From the NCBI GenBank assembly GCA_945828345.1, contig CALZRA010000005.1:1-42584 (forward strand): 42,584 bases of DNA. The letters are read 5' to 3'. This document shows, piece after piece, positions 24,953 to 32,526 of this stretch; position 1 is the first letter of the stretch; each line of letters opens with the position of its first letter. This stretch comes from an uncultured Bacteroidales bacterium (lineage in GTDB: Bacteria > Bacteroidota > Bacteroidia > Bacteroidales > Bacteroidaceae). A program made the translations under genes and the position numbers. The notes beneath the pieces are model-generated. The model was not told where the DNA came from, searched no databases, and saw only the letters and a program-made list of their open reading frames with translations.

Positions 24953-26677
24953 CTATGCCAGGAATATCATCAGTACGATTTGTGCCATGAGGATGCGCAG
25001 GAACATCGCCAAGGGGTAGACCGTGCTGTAACCCACGGCAGGCGCATCGTTGCCGGCAGTCTGGTTGGCAAAGGCCAGTGCGGGAGGATCAGTATTCGAA
25101 CCGGCAATCAGACCCATCAGCGTGAAGTAGTTGAGCTTGAGCACCTTGCGCGCAACGACACCCATGATGATAATGGGCACAATGGTGATGAGGAAACCAG
25201 TCCATACATAGTGCAGGCCGCCGTTCATGATAGTGTCCCAGAACTTGGCACCTGCCTGTATGCCCACACTGCTCAGGAAGAGCAGCAGGCCTACCTCGCG
25301 CAGCATCAGGTTGGCCGAAGTGGAGGTGTAGGTGTTGATCTTGTAGCGGTAGCCGAAGGCACCGATCAGGATAGCGACAACCAGCGGACCGCCGGCCAGA
25401 CCCAGCTTCACGCCGCCGCCAAAGTCAATCTGTCCCAAGATGATACCCAGCATGATGCCGAAGAAGATAGCGCCCACGTTGGGGTGGTCAAGTCGCTTCA
25501 CCGAAGCACCGATCACGCGCTTGAGCCGTTCGATGTTCTCTTCGCTACCCGTCACCAGAATGCGGTCACCCACCTGCAGGCGCAGGTTACGGTCGGCAAA
25601 GAGGTCCATGCCGTTACGCGTCACGCGGGTCACGTTCACACCATAAATCGTGCTGAAGTGCAGCTGGCCGAAGGTCTTGCCGTTGATTTCGGGCTTGGTG
25701 ATGACCAGACGGTGGCTCACGTACTTCGACTGGTCGATGTCGTCCTTCCACTCGCGGTCTTCAATCTGCTCACCCATGAGGGCCGAGATTGGTTCGGCTT
25801 CGTCTTCGGCGCACACCAAGTGAACCTCCATGCCGAGTTCGAGCTTCGTGTCGCCGTTGGGGATGAACATCTTGCCGTCCTTGATGCAGCGGGTAATGAC
25901 GAACTGGCGGTTCAGGAAGGAGTGGAGTTCATGCAGGGTGCGGCCCACCACCGAAGAGTTGTTCACCTTGATGACCAAGTGAACCGGGGTGGCGTGCGGG
26001 TTACGCTCCTGTTCGAGGCGAATGGCCTCCTGTTCCTTTTCGAGCTTGATGTTACACAACACCCTGATGAGAATCGTGGCGAGAATGATGCCCACCACGC
26101 CCAAGGGGTAAGCACAGGCGTAGCTCGATGCAAGGTCGGGTATGCCAGCCGCACCCCAGTCGCCCGCGAAGTCCTTCACCACCGTGTTGGCGGCACCCAA
26201 ACCCGGCGTATTCGTCACGGCACCATACATCGTGCCGACCATCATGGCCAGGTTGTAGTTGTTCGTGTCGAACACGAGGAAGTAGAGGCCCAGCATCACG
26301 GCGATGTTCAGCATCACAATGCCCACCGCAATGAGGTTCATGCCCACGCCGCCCTTCTTGAAGGTGGCGAAGAAGCCCGGGCCTACCTGCAGGCCGATGC
26401 AGTAGACAAAAAGAATCAGTCCCAACTCCTTGACGAAGTCGATGACCTCCTTTTGTGCCGCATGGGTAATGTAGTCACTGGTCGCCGGGTCAACGATGTA
26501 GTGGCTGTAGACATGCCCTACGATAATGCCGACGAACAACACGAAGGTCACGCCCAGCGATACACCTCCGAACTTGATCTTGCCCAATTTCACGCCCAGA
26601 CTGATGACCAGCGCATAGATGACCACCAGGTGGGCAATCGAAGCAGGGTTCGTAATGATTTTTAGTAATGATTCCAT
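24953..26677 (-). CDS. AspT/YidE family transporter
   Basis: This 574-residue inner-membrane protein belongs to the aspartate:alanine exchanger family. Two hydrophobic blocks of about five helices each (residues about 10-200 and 385-574) flank a soluble centre with two RCK-C (TrkA-C) regulatory domains. NNSSVVGRTLHELHSFLNRQ starts the first, and NGKTFGQLHFSTIYGVNVTR with LRLQVGDRILVTGSEENIERL the second. The repeated motif GTMYGAVTNTPGLGA and, in the second block, GLIAGSNTDPPALAFAN are hallmarks. The substrate of the Bacteroidales member is unknown; dicarboxylic amino acids are a guess from AspT. It is complete. Confidence 0.88.
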   Translation of the reverse strand: MESLLKIITNPASIAHLVVIYALVISLGVKLGKIKFGGVSLGVTFVLFVGIIVGHVYSHYIVDPATSDYITHAAQKEVIDFVKELGLILFVYCIGLQVGPGFFATFKKGGVGMNLIAVGIVMLNIAVMLGLYFLVFDTNNYNLAMMVGTMYGAVTNTPGLGAANTVVKDFAGDWGAAGIPDLASSYACAYPLGVVGIILATILIRVLCNIKLEKEQEAIRLEQERNPHATPVHLVIKVNNSSVVGRTLHELHSFLNRQFVITRCIKDGKMFIPNGDTKLELGMEVHLVCAEDEAEPISALMGEQIEDREWKDDIDQSKYVSHRLVITKPEINGKTFGQLHFSTIYGVNVTRVTRNGMDLFADRNLRLQVGDRILVTGSEENIERLKRVIGASVKRLDHPNVGAIFFGIMLGIILGQIDFGGGVKLGLAGGPLVVAILIGAFGYRYKINTYTSTSANLMLREVGLLLFLSSVGIQAGAKFWDTIMNGGLHYVWTGFLITIVPIIIMGVVARKVLKLNYFTLMGLIAGSNTDPPALAFANQTAGNDAPAVGYSTVYPLAMFLRILMAQIVLMIFLA

Positions 26678-26734
26678 TATGTTTTTTATTGGTTAGGGTA
26701 TTTCCTCAATCTGCATGGCATGTTAAGGTTTTGG

Positions 26735-26742
26735 CAAAAGTA
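26735..26742 (-). promoter_or_regulatory. Putative transporter gene -7 box
   Basis: The minus strand reads TACTTTTG, an exact TAnnTTTG match, about 57 bp upstream of the transporter start codon. No clear -33 element. Confidence 0.45.
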
Positions 26743-26891
26743 CACATAATTTTTAAGAGCCTTCATGTTTCTCACCAAAAGTTTGCAGAAAGCCCACTTT
26801 CCATGTTTTCGCTGCATGTGATGAATGACGGAATAGACCGAAGGCCCCATAACATAATCCGGGGGAAAAGAAGCGACGGTGCACTGGGAGG

Positions 26892-26938
26892 GCGGGCAAA
26901 GGCCCGCTACATAGGATGAGAGCGGGCGTTAGCCCGCT
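26892..26938. repeat. Pair of GCGGGC-GCCCGC hairpins
   Basis: Two hairpins lie close together: arms 26892-26897/26902-26907 (loop aaag) and 26921-26927/26932-26938 (loop gtta). They sit in the 364-bp gap (26678-27041) between the RNase G and transporter genes, which otherwise holds the transporter promoter and a terminator. Such GCGGGC...GCCCGC pairs look like dispersed intergenic hairpins; their role is not known. Confidence 0.5.
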
Positions 26939-26965
26939 TGTTTTCATAGCTTGATAATATAAGGA

Positions 26966-27004
26966 GGAGAAACCGGGCGGTCGTGAGGCCGTGTCGGTTT
27001 CTCC
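26966..27004 (-). terminator. Hairpin terminator downstream of rng
   Basis: Outer arms 26966-26975 and 26995-27004 pair perfectly over 10 bp. Inside is a GC-rich segment with further pairing (ggcggtc...gaggcc). On the minus strand it is followed by tcctccttatatt. It begins 37 bp after the rng stop. Confidence 0.7.
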
Positions 27005-27041
27005 CCTTTTCTGTGGTAGTAGCTTCTCAATGGGAGATGCT

Positions 27042-28628
27042 TTACTTCATGTCGTTTTGCTGTTTCATGGAAATTTCTTCGCCGTGCTTGTCGTAGAAGG
27101 CGTATTGCAGGTAGGCGAGTTTCTGGTTGGCAATGATCTTCACGCCGAATCCGTATTTCATCTGCCACTGGCGTTTCAGCGATACGATGCCTTGGTTGAT
27201 GTAGGCTGCCACAAAGGGGTGGACGTGGAGCGTGAATCGCTTGATGCCGAAGCGGTTGACGAGTGCGTCGATTTTCGTTTCGAGTGCATCAGTAAACAGG
27301 ATGCTGGGCTTTATTTTGCCTGTTCCGCCGCAGGTGGGGCAGGTCTCTTCGACGTTGACATCCATGGCCGGACGGACACGCTGGCGGGTGATTTGCATCA
27401 GGCCAAACTTGGAGAGCGGCAGGATGGTGTGGCGGGCACGGTCCTGCTTCATGTTTTCGACCATGCGCTCATAGAGTTTCTGGCGGTTTTCGGGCAGGTT
27501 CATGTCGATGAAGTCTACCACGATGATGCCTCCCATGTCGCGCAGCCGCAGTTGGCGTGCCAGCTCGTCGGCAGCTCCGAGGTTCACGTCGAGCGCATTG
27601 GTTTCCTGTCCTTCGGGGCTCTTGGAGCGGTTGCCGCTGTTCACGTCGACCACGTGGAGGGCCTCAGTCTGTTCGATGATGAGGTAGGCCCCGTGTTTGT
27701 AGGTGACAGTCCGGCCGAGCGAGGTCTTGATTTGCTTGGTTACAGAGAAATTGTCGAATATGGGCACATTGCCTTTGTAGAGCTTGACAATGTCCTTGCA
27801 TTCGGGAGCGATGAGTGAAACATAGTCGCGCACTTCGGCCCATACGTTCTTGTCGTTGACATAGATGTTCTCGTAAGAGGGGTTGAACAGGTCGCGCAAC
27901 AGGGCAACGGTGCGGCTGGTTTCTTCGTAGGCCAGTTGTGGCAGTTTGAGTTTCTTGCTGCGTGCTTGTTTCACTCGGCGAATGGCTTCTTCCCAGCGTT
28001 CGAGCAGTAGCCGGAGTTCGGCATCGAGTTCGGGTGCCCGCTTGTTTTCGGCCACGGTGCGGATGATTACGCCAAAACCTTTGGGCTTGATGCTTTGCAC
28101 CAGTTGCTTGAGGCGTGCGCGTTCGGCAGCCGACTTGATCTTGGTGGACACGGAAATCTTGTCGCAAAAGGGCATGAGCACCAGGAAGCGGCCTGCAAAC
28201 GAAAGTTCGGCAGTGAGGCGCGGTCCCTTGGTGTTGATAGGCTCCTTGACAATCTGTACCAGCAGTTCCTGTCCCACTTTGAGTGTGTTCTGAATGCTTC
28301 CGTCCTTGTCGAGTTCGGGCTGTTTCAGCACTTTGTCGGGGGTGGGGTTGCCTTTTCCGGTGTCGCCGATGAGCTGCAAGTATTTTTCCAATGAAGCGTA
28401 ACGCGTGCCCAAGTCGAGATAGTGGAGGAAGGCATCGCGTTCGAAACCGACATTTACGAAGCAAGCATTGAGTCCGGGCATGAGCTTTCTGACCTTGGCC
28501 AGATAGATGTTGCCCACCGAGAAGTGTTCGGTGCGTCCTTCGCGCTGGTATTCGACAAGTCGCTTGTCTTCCAGCAGTGCGATGGATATGTCTTTGGCAG
28601 ACACATCTACAATTACTTCGCTTGTCAT
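27042..28628 (-). CDS. rng: Ribonuclease G/E family endoribonuclease
   Basis: This 528-residue single-strand-specific endoribonuclease handles rRNA maturation and mRNA decay. The start is the ATG at 28628 (MTSEVIVDVSAKDISIALLE); the 19 codons upstream are open but unlike the family. An S1-like domain covers about residues 35-130 (VGNIYLAKVRKLMPGLNACFVNVG). The catalytic Mg-binding acids are in GGIIVVDFIDMN and DRARHTILPLSKFGL, corresponding to Asp303 and Asp346 of E. coli RNase E. The Zn-link cysteines are CPTCGGTGK. It ends soon after, so it lacks the long C-terminal scaffold of RNase E. It lies 391 bp downstream of the AURKAIP1-like gene. Confidence 0.93.
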   Translation of the reverse strand: MTSEVIVDVSAKDISIALLEDKRLVEYQREGRTEHFSVGNIYLAKVRKLMPGLNACFVNVGFERDAFLHYLDLGTRYASLEKYLQLIGDTGKGNPTPDKVLKQPELDKDGSIQNTLKVGQELLVQIVKEPINTKGPRLTAELSFAGRFLVLMPFCDKISVSTKIKSAAERARLKQLVQSIKPKGFGVIIRTVAENKRAPELDAELRLLLERWEEAIRRVKQARSKKLKLPQLAYEETSRTVALLRDLFNPSYENIYVNDKNVWAEVRDYVSLIAPECKDIVKLYKGNVPIFDNFSVTKQIKTSLGRTVTYKHGAYLIIEQTEALHVVDVNSGNRSKSPEGQETNALDVNLGAADELARQLRLRDMGGIIVVDFIDMNLPENRQKLYERMVENMKQDRARHTILPLSKFGLMQITRQRVRPAMDVNVEETCPTCGGTGKIKPSILFTDALETKIDALVNRFGIKRFTLHVHPFVAAYINQGIVSLKRQWQMKYGFGVKIIANQKLAYLQYAFYDKHGEEISMKQQNDMK

Positions 28629-29019
28629 GTCATGTGATGTTGTTGTGCGTGTGAGGGTAGGGCCTTGGTCGGTGTGTGCAGCCAAGTGGTGGTGACTCGG
28701 GGCGCATGTTCCTCACAGGCAGGAATGCTAAAAGGCGAGTAAACGAGGATGCTCCCTCGCGCAGCGGGGCCGGCCTTGCTCGTTTACTCGTCGTGTGTGC
28801 TGGGGTGTTCTCATGCAGCGGCCTGGCACAGCGGCATGTGGTGCTTGGCAGTGGGGCGTCGGCTTTCTGGTTGTCAGGCGGCCTGTTGCCGTTTCTGTCG
28901 GATTGCACAGGGGATGTGTCCCCATTCTGTAGACATGTCGCTTCGGAATGCTTCGGCGTGGGCCGGTGCAGACTTCTGCTTAGAACATTTCCCAAAAAGT
29001 CTGGGCAATCGTGCCGGGC
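28629..29019 (-). other. 391-bp untranslated region upstream of rng
   Basis: No convincing gene lies here; the minus-strand ORF 28630-28995 has no recognisable features. A 12-bp inverted repeat (arms 28736-28747 and 28779-28790, 31-bp spacer) is followed on the minus strand by cctttt, so it could be a terminator or attenuator. A smaller hairpin gggga-caca-tcccc is near 28912-28925. No TAnnTTTG box is found close to rng. The region may be a long leader through which rng is regulated. Confidence 0.5.
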
Positions 29020-29109
29020 TTATTTGCTCTTATGACGATTCTTGCGCAGTCTTTTTTTACGTTTGTGCGTAGACATCTTGTGTCTTTTTTTCTTCTTTCC
29101 GTTAGGCAT
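29020..29109 (-). CDS. 29-residue AURKAIP1/COX24-like basic protein
   Basis: The translation is 29 residues starting MPNGKKKKRHKMSTHKRKKR and ending LRKNRHKSK, with about 60% Lys, Arg or His. This matches the small Bacteroidetes proteins annotated as AURKAIP1/COX24 domain, related to the mitochondrial ribosomal protein mS38, so ribosome or RNA binding is likely. It starts 47 bp after the HU stop codon on the same strand and precedes rng. Too short for standard gene finders, it has a proper ATG and TAA. Function is inferred only from the domain. Confidence 0.85.
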   Translation of the reverse strand: MPNGKKKKRHKMSTHKRKKRLRKNRHKSK

Positions 29110-29156
29110 ACCTATTACGTTTTATGGTTAATGATGTGAGTTATGAATGGTTACGC

Positions 29157-29447
29157 TTATTCCTCAGTCGTGGCACTGGCAATGGCATCGGCAAATTCCT
29201 TGGAGGGCTTGAACAATGCCACCTTGTGGGCAGGAATGAGGATGGTCGTGTTGGTCATGAGGTTGCGTCCGGTTTTGGGAGCGCGGCGTTTGAGGTAGAA
29301 GGTTCCGAAGTTGCGGAAGTTGATGGATTCTCCCTCAATCAAGGTGCTCTTTACTGTGTTTACATACGACTCGATGACGCTCGTTACGGTCTCTCTGTCA
29401 ACACCTGTTTGCTTTGAAACACACTTGATGATGTCAGTTTTAGTCAT
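29157..29447 (-). CDS. HU/IHF family DNA-binding protein
   Basis: This 96-residue nucleoid protein shows the HU fold: an N-terminal helical pair (MTKTDIIKCVSKQTGV, VIESYVNTVKSTLIEG), the strand INFRNFGTFYLKRRAPKTGRN and a DNA-binding arm ending IPAHKVALFKPSKEF. The arm replaces the usual NPxTG with LMTNTTILIPAH, as seen in Bacteroidetes members. HU proteins bend DNA and compact the chromosome. It leads a minus-strand group with the AURKAIP1-like gene and rng. Confidence 0.93.
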   Translation of the reverse strand: MTKTDIIKCVSKQTGVDRETVTSVIESYVNTVKSTLIEGESINFRNFGTFYLKRRAPKTGRNLMTNTTILIPAHKVALFKPSKEFADAIASATTEE

Positions 29448-29559
29448 GTCTATGTGTAATGATTGGTTGATGTTTAAAGGTTTTCCGGCTTCGCGGCCCT
29501 GCCTGAGGGGTGGCCCGATTCACTGGGTCTGTGGAGGGTCTTGGGGCGAAAAGCGGCTG

Positions 29560-29567
29560 CAAAGATA
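29560..29567 (-). promoter_or_regulatory. Putative HU gene -7 box
   Basis: The minus strand reads TATCTTTG, an exact TAnnTTTG match, 112 bp upstream of the HU start codon. It would give a leader of about 105 nt. No clear -33 element. Confidence 0.4.
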
Positions 29568-29629
29568 TGATTTTCTGTTGGTTTATAGAAAAAAACAGAT
29601 TGTTTTTGCAGCAGAGCCGTCGCTTGGAA

Positions 29630-30067
29630 CTAAGCTTTTACGGGAATTTTTTCGATTCGGCGGATGTGTCGGCCTCCTTCGAAGGGTGTGTTGAGGAACT
29701 CATCCATGATTCGGCGGGCCGTTTCGGTATCGATGTATCGGCCGGGCATGGCCAGCACGTTGGCATCGTTGTGCAGGCGGGTCATGTGGGCTATTTCGGG
29801 GTCCCATACTAAGGCGGCCCGGATGGCTTGGTGCTTGTTGAGAGTCATCGAGATGCCTTCGCCGCTGCCGCAGATGGCTATGCCTTGACTGACTTCGCCC
29901 TGTTCGATGCCGCGGGCCAGTGCGTGGGCATAGTCGGGATAGTCGCAGCTCTCGGTGCTGTAGGTGCCATAGTCCTTGAAGGTGATATGCTTCTCCTTCA
30001 GGTATTCCATGACATATTGCTTGAGTTCAAATCCTGCGTGGTCGCAGGCCAAACCTATGGTTTCCAT
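29630..30067 (-). CDS. rpiB: Ribose-5-phosphate isomerase B
   Basis: RpiB interconverts ribulose 5-phosphate and ribose 5-phosphate in the pentose phosphate pathway. The 145-residue length is normal. The N-terminal ACDHAGFELK loop binds substrate, and the active-site cysteine is C66 in GIAICGSGEGISMTLNK. The later segment ALVWDPEIAHMTRLHNDANVLAMPGR is fully conserved. It lies 167 bp downstream of tkt on the same strand, with a repeat element between, and together they form the non-oxidative branch. Confidence 0.95.
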   Translation of the reverse strand: METIGLACDHAGFELKQYVMEYLKEKHITFKDYGTYSTESCDYPDYAHALARGIEQGEVSQGIAICGSGEGISMTLNKHQAIRAALVWDPEIAHMTRLHNDANVLAMPGRYIDTETARRIMDEFLNTPFEGGRHIRRIEKIPVKA

Positions 30068-30121
30068 TGTTGTTCGTTTGCTGTGTGAAATCCAGTTGTC
30101 AAGTTATGGGGTTATTCCCTT

Positions 30122-30230
30122 AGGTTATGAGAGATAAGGTTATGAGGTTATAACATTACTATTTGAGTGAATGATATTCAAGCGTTACAGTCGTAACATT
30201 ATAACCTCTTAACCTCACAACCTGATAACC
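30122..30230. repeat. GGTTATRA inverted-repeat element, copy B
   Basis: Both arms are made of outward-running octamers: on the minus strand, four in a row (GGTTATCA, GGTTGTGA, GGTTAAGA, GGTTATAA). The inner arms (GGTTATAACATTAC and GTAACATTATAACC) pair at 12 of 14 positions. The left arm is identical over 25 bases to copy C. It starts 4 bp after the tkt stop codon and fills most of the tkt-rpiB gap. Confidence 0.75.
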
Positions 30231-30234
30231 GGGG

Positions 30235-32277
30235 TTACGCATTAACACTTGAGAGGTAGTCCAGTACTTCCTTGCGGATGTTCTCGGCAGTGTAGCCCAG
30301 TTTCTCGTCGAGCACAGTGTAGGGCGCGCTGAAGCCGAAGCTTTCCAGACCGTAGACTTTGCCGCTGGTGCCCACCAAGCCTTCGAAGGTGACGGGCAGA
30401 CCGGCCGTAAGTCCGAATATCTTGCCGCCTGTAGGCAGGAGCGATTCCTGATAGGCTTTGTCCTGACGGCGGAAGAGTCCTTCGCTCGGACAGCTTACGA
30501 CGCGTGCCTTGATGTGGTCGCGTTCCAGCAGCAGTGCGGCAGTGTCGGCCAAGGTGCTGACTTCTGAGCCGGACGCCACGAGGATTACGTCGGGGTTGGC
30601 TTCGCTGACTACCTCGTAGGCACCGCGCTGCACGCCGGCCTTGTAGTCAGTGTTGGCGGGCAGGTCCTTTACGTTCTGACGGCTGAAGATGAGTGCGGTG
30701 GGGGTGTCCATGTTCTCCATGGCCATGCGCCAGCATTCGGTGGTGGCGTGTACGTCGCAGGGACGGAACACGCGCACGCTGTCGCGTCCGCTGTGGTTCT
30801 TCATCTTCTCCATGAGGCGGATTTGGGCTTCCTGTTCGACAGGTTCGTGTGTCGGGCCGTCTTCACCTACACGGAAGGCATCGTGTGTCCATACGAACTT
30901 CACGGGGAGTTCCATGAGGGCTGCCATGCGGATGGCGGGCTTCATGTAGTCGGAGAACACGAAGAAGGTGCCCATGGCGGTAATGATGCCGCCGTGGAGC
31001 ATCATGCCCATGCACACGCAGGCCATGGTGAGCTCCGACACGCCGGACTGCAGGAAGCCTCCGGCAAAGTTGGTGCGGGTGATTTCGGTGGTGTGGGCCA
31101 GGAAGCCGTCGGTCTTGTCCGAGTTGCACAAGTCGGCCGACGAGACAATCATGTTGGGCACATATTCCGAGAGCAGCGACAAGCAGGCCGAGGAGCCGTT
31201 GCGTGTGGGGGCGTTGGGCTTCTGCTGCACCTTCTCCCAGGGTATGTCTGGCAGGCGGCCGGCCATCCAGTCGTTCAGCTGGGCAGCTTTTTCCGGGTTG
31301 GCCTTTTCCCAAGCCTCCTCTTCGGCCTTGCGCTCTGCCACGATGGCGCGGAGTTCGGCCTTGCGCTCCTCGTACATGGCACTCACTTCGGGACGGATGA
31401 CGAAAGGATTCTCGGGATCGGCACCGAGGTTCTTGATGGTGTTGACATAGGCATCGCCTCCGAGCGGTGCTCCGTGAGTCTTGCAGTTGCGTTCGTATGA
31501 GGTGTTGTCGGCTTTGCGGCAGCCCTTGCCCATCACGCAATGTCCGATGATGAGGGTGGGGCGGTTCTGCTCCTGATTGGCAGCCTTGAGTGCTTCACGT
31601 ATCTGTCCGGCATCGTTTCCGTCGATTTCGAGCACGTTCCAGTTCCATGCGCGGTATTTCATGCCCGTGTCTTCCGAGATGACAGCAGCTGTTTCGGTGG
31701 AGAGCTGTATTTCGTTGGCATCGAAGAACATGATGAGGTTGTTCAGGCCCAGGTGTCCGGCCATGCGTCCTGCACCTTGTGAAATTTCCTCCTGAACGCC
31801 ACCGTCAGAGATGTAGGCGTATATCTTTTCCTTGGCAAAGCCCGGATTGCCCGTACGGGCATAGAGAGCCTTGGCGGCGATGGCGGCACCTACGGCATAG
31901 GTGTGGCCTTGTCCGAGCGGGCCGCTGGTGTTTTCAATGCCGCGCTTGGGGCATACCTCGGGGTGGCCGGGAGTAGGCGACCCCCACTGGCGGAACTGCT
32001 TGAGTTCGTCGATTGTGTAGTTGCCGATAAGGGCCAGCTGTGAATATAGCATGGGCGACATGTGTCCCGGGTCGAGGAAGAAGCGGTCGCGGCAACGCCA
32101 GGTGGCATTGTCTGGGTCGAAGTTTAGAAATTCTGAGTAGAGCACGTTGATGAAGTCTGCACCGCCCATGGCTCCGCCAGGGTGTCCGGACTTGGCACGT
32201 TCAACCATGCTTGCAGCCAGCACGCGGATGTTGTCGGCAGCAAGGTTCATGAGTTCTTTTGAATGTTCAGTAGACAT
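30235..32277 (-). CDS. tkt: Transketolase
   Basis: This thiamine diphosphate enzyme moves two-carbon units between pentose phosphate and glycolytic sugars. It has 680 residues, typical of full-length bacterial forms. The N-terminal TPP domain shows KSGHPGGAMGGADF, GPLGQGHTYAVGAAIAAK and the diphosphate loop SDGGVQEEISQGAGR. The pyrimidine domain has FVFSDYMKPAIRMAAL and HDAFRVGEDGPTHEPVEQ, and the C-terminal domain has LVASGSEVSTL. All active-site segments are present. It is upstream of rpiB. A -7 box lies 44 bp before the ATG. Confidence 0.96.
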   Translation of the reverse strand: MSTEHSKELMNLAADNIRVLAASMVERAKSGHPGGAMGGADFINVLYSEFLNFDPDNATWRCRDRFFLDPGHMSPMLYSQLALIGNYTIDELKQFRQWGSPTPGHPEVCPKRGIENTSGPLGQGHTYAVGAAIAAKALYARTGNPGFAKEKIYAYISDGGVQEEISQGAGRMAGHLGLNNLIMFFDANEIQLSTETAAVISEDTGMKYRAWNWNVLEIDGNDAGQIREALKAANQEQNRPTLIIGHCVMGKGCRKADNTSYERNCKTHGAPLGGDAYVNTIKNLGADPENPFVIRPEVSAMYEERKAELRAIVAERKAEEEAWEKANPEKAAQLNDWMAGRLPDIPWEKVQQKPNAPTRNGSSACLSLLSEYVPNMIVSSADLCNSDKTDGFLAHTTEITRTNFAGGFLQSGVSELTMACVCMGMMLHGGIITAMGTFFVFSDYMKPAIRMAALMELPVKFVWTHDAFRVGEDGPTHEPVEQEAQIRLMEKMKNHSGRDSVRVFRPCDVHATTECWRMAMENMDTPTALIFSRQNVKDLPANTDYKAGVQRGAYEVVSEANPDVILVASGSEVSTLADTAALLLERDHIKARVVSCPSEGLFRRQDKAYQESLLPTGGKIFGLTAGLPVTFEGLVGTSGKVYGLESFGFSAPYTVLDEKLGYTAENIRKEVLDYLSSVNA

Positions 32278-32320
32278 TGCTATATTCGTTATTGTTTATG
32301 GGGCTGGGTTATTTTGGCTG

Positions 32321-32328
32321 CAAAAGTA
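32321..32328 (-). promoter_or_regulatory. Putative tkt -7 box
   Basis: The minus strand reads TACTTTTG, an exact TAnnTTTG match, 43 bp upstream of the tkt start codon. No clear -33 element is seen. Confidence 0.45.
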
Positions 32329-32464
32329 GTGATAATCTGTGACATTCCTGCTATAGTTTATAAGAAAAGCGGTCCGACTTGTTCCTGCATGGGTAAAAAT
32401 GAACCACTCGGCACTAGGGTTTCCGGATTCGTCCTCTTCTTGTTTGTGTCAGAACATAAAGAAA

Positions 32465-32496
32465 CTCCGGCTTCACGCCGAAGGCGGAAACCGGAG
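32465..32496 (-). terminator. Terminator of the galactose operon
   Basis: Outer arms ctccgg/ccggag (32465-32470, 32491-32496) enclose an inner cgcc-gaag-gcg stem. On the minus strand it is followed by tttcttta, a T-rich tract. It lies 30 bp after the galK stop. Confidence 0.75.
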
Positions 32497-32526
32497 TGTA
32501 TAAAGAGGTGAGCGTGTCGGTGTGGC

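Noticed and set aside
24980..26665. 561-residue plus-strand ORF opposite the AspT/YidE transporter
   Set aside because: His/Asp/Gln-rich shadow without motifs; the transporter on the other strand has clear helices and RCK-C domains.
28630..28995. 121-residue minus-strand ORF upstream of rng
   Set aside because: Pro/Arg/Thr-rich, no motif, and it spans the inverted repeat; more likely untranslated leader.
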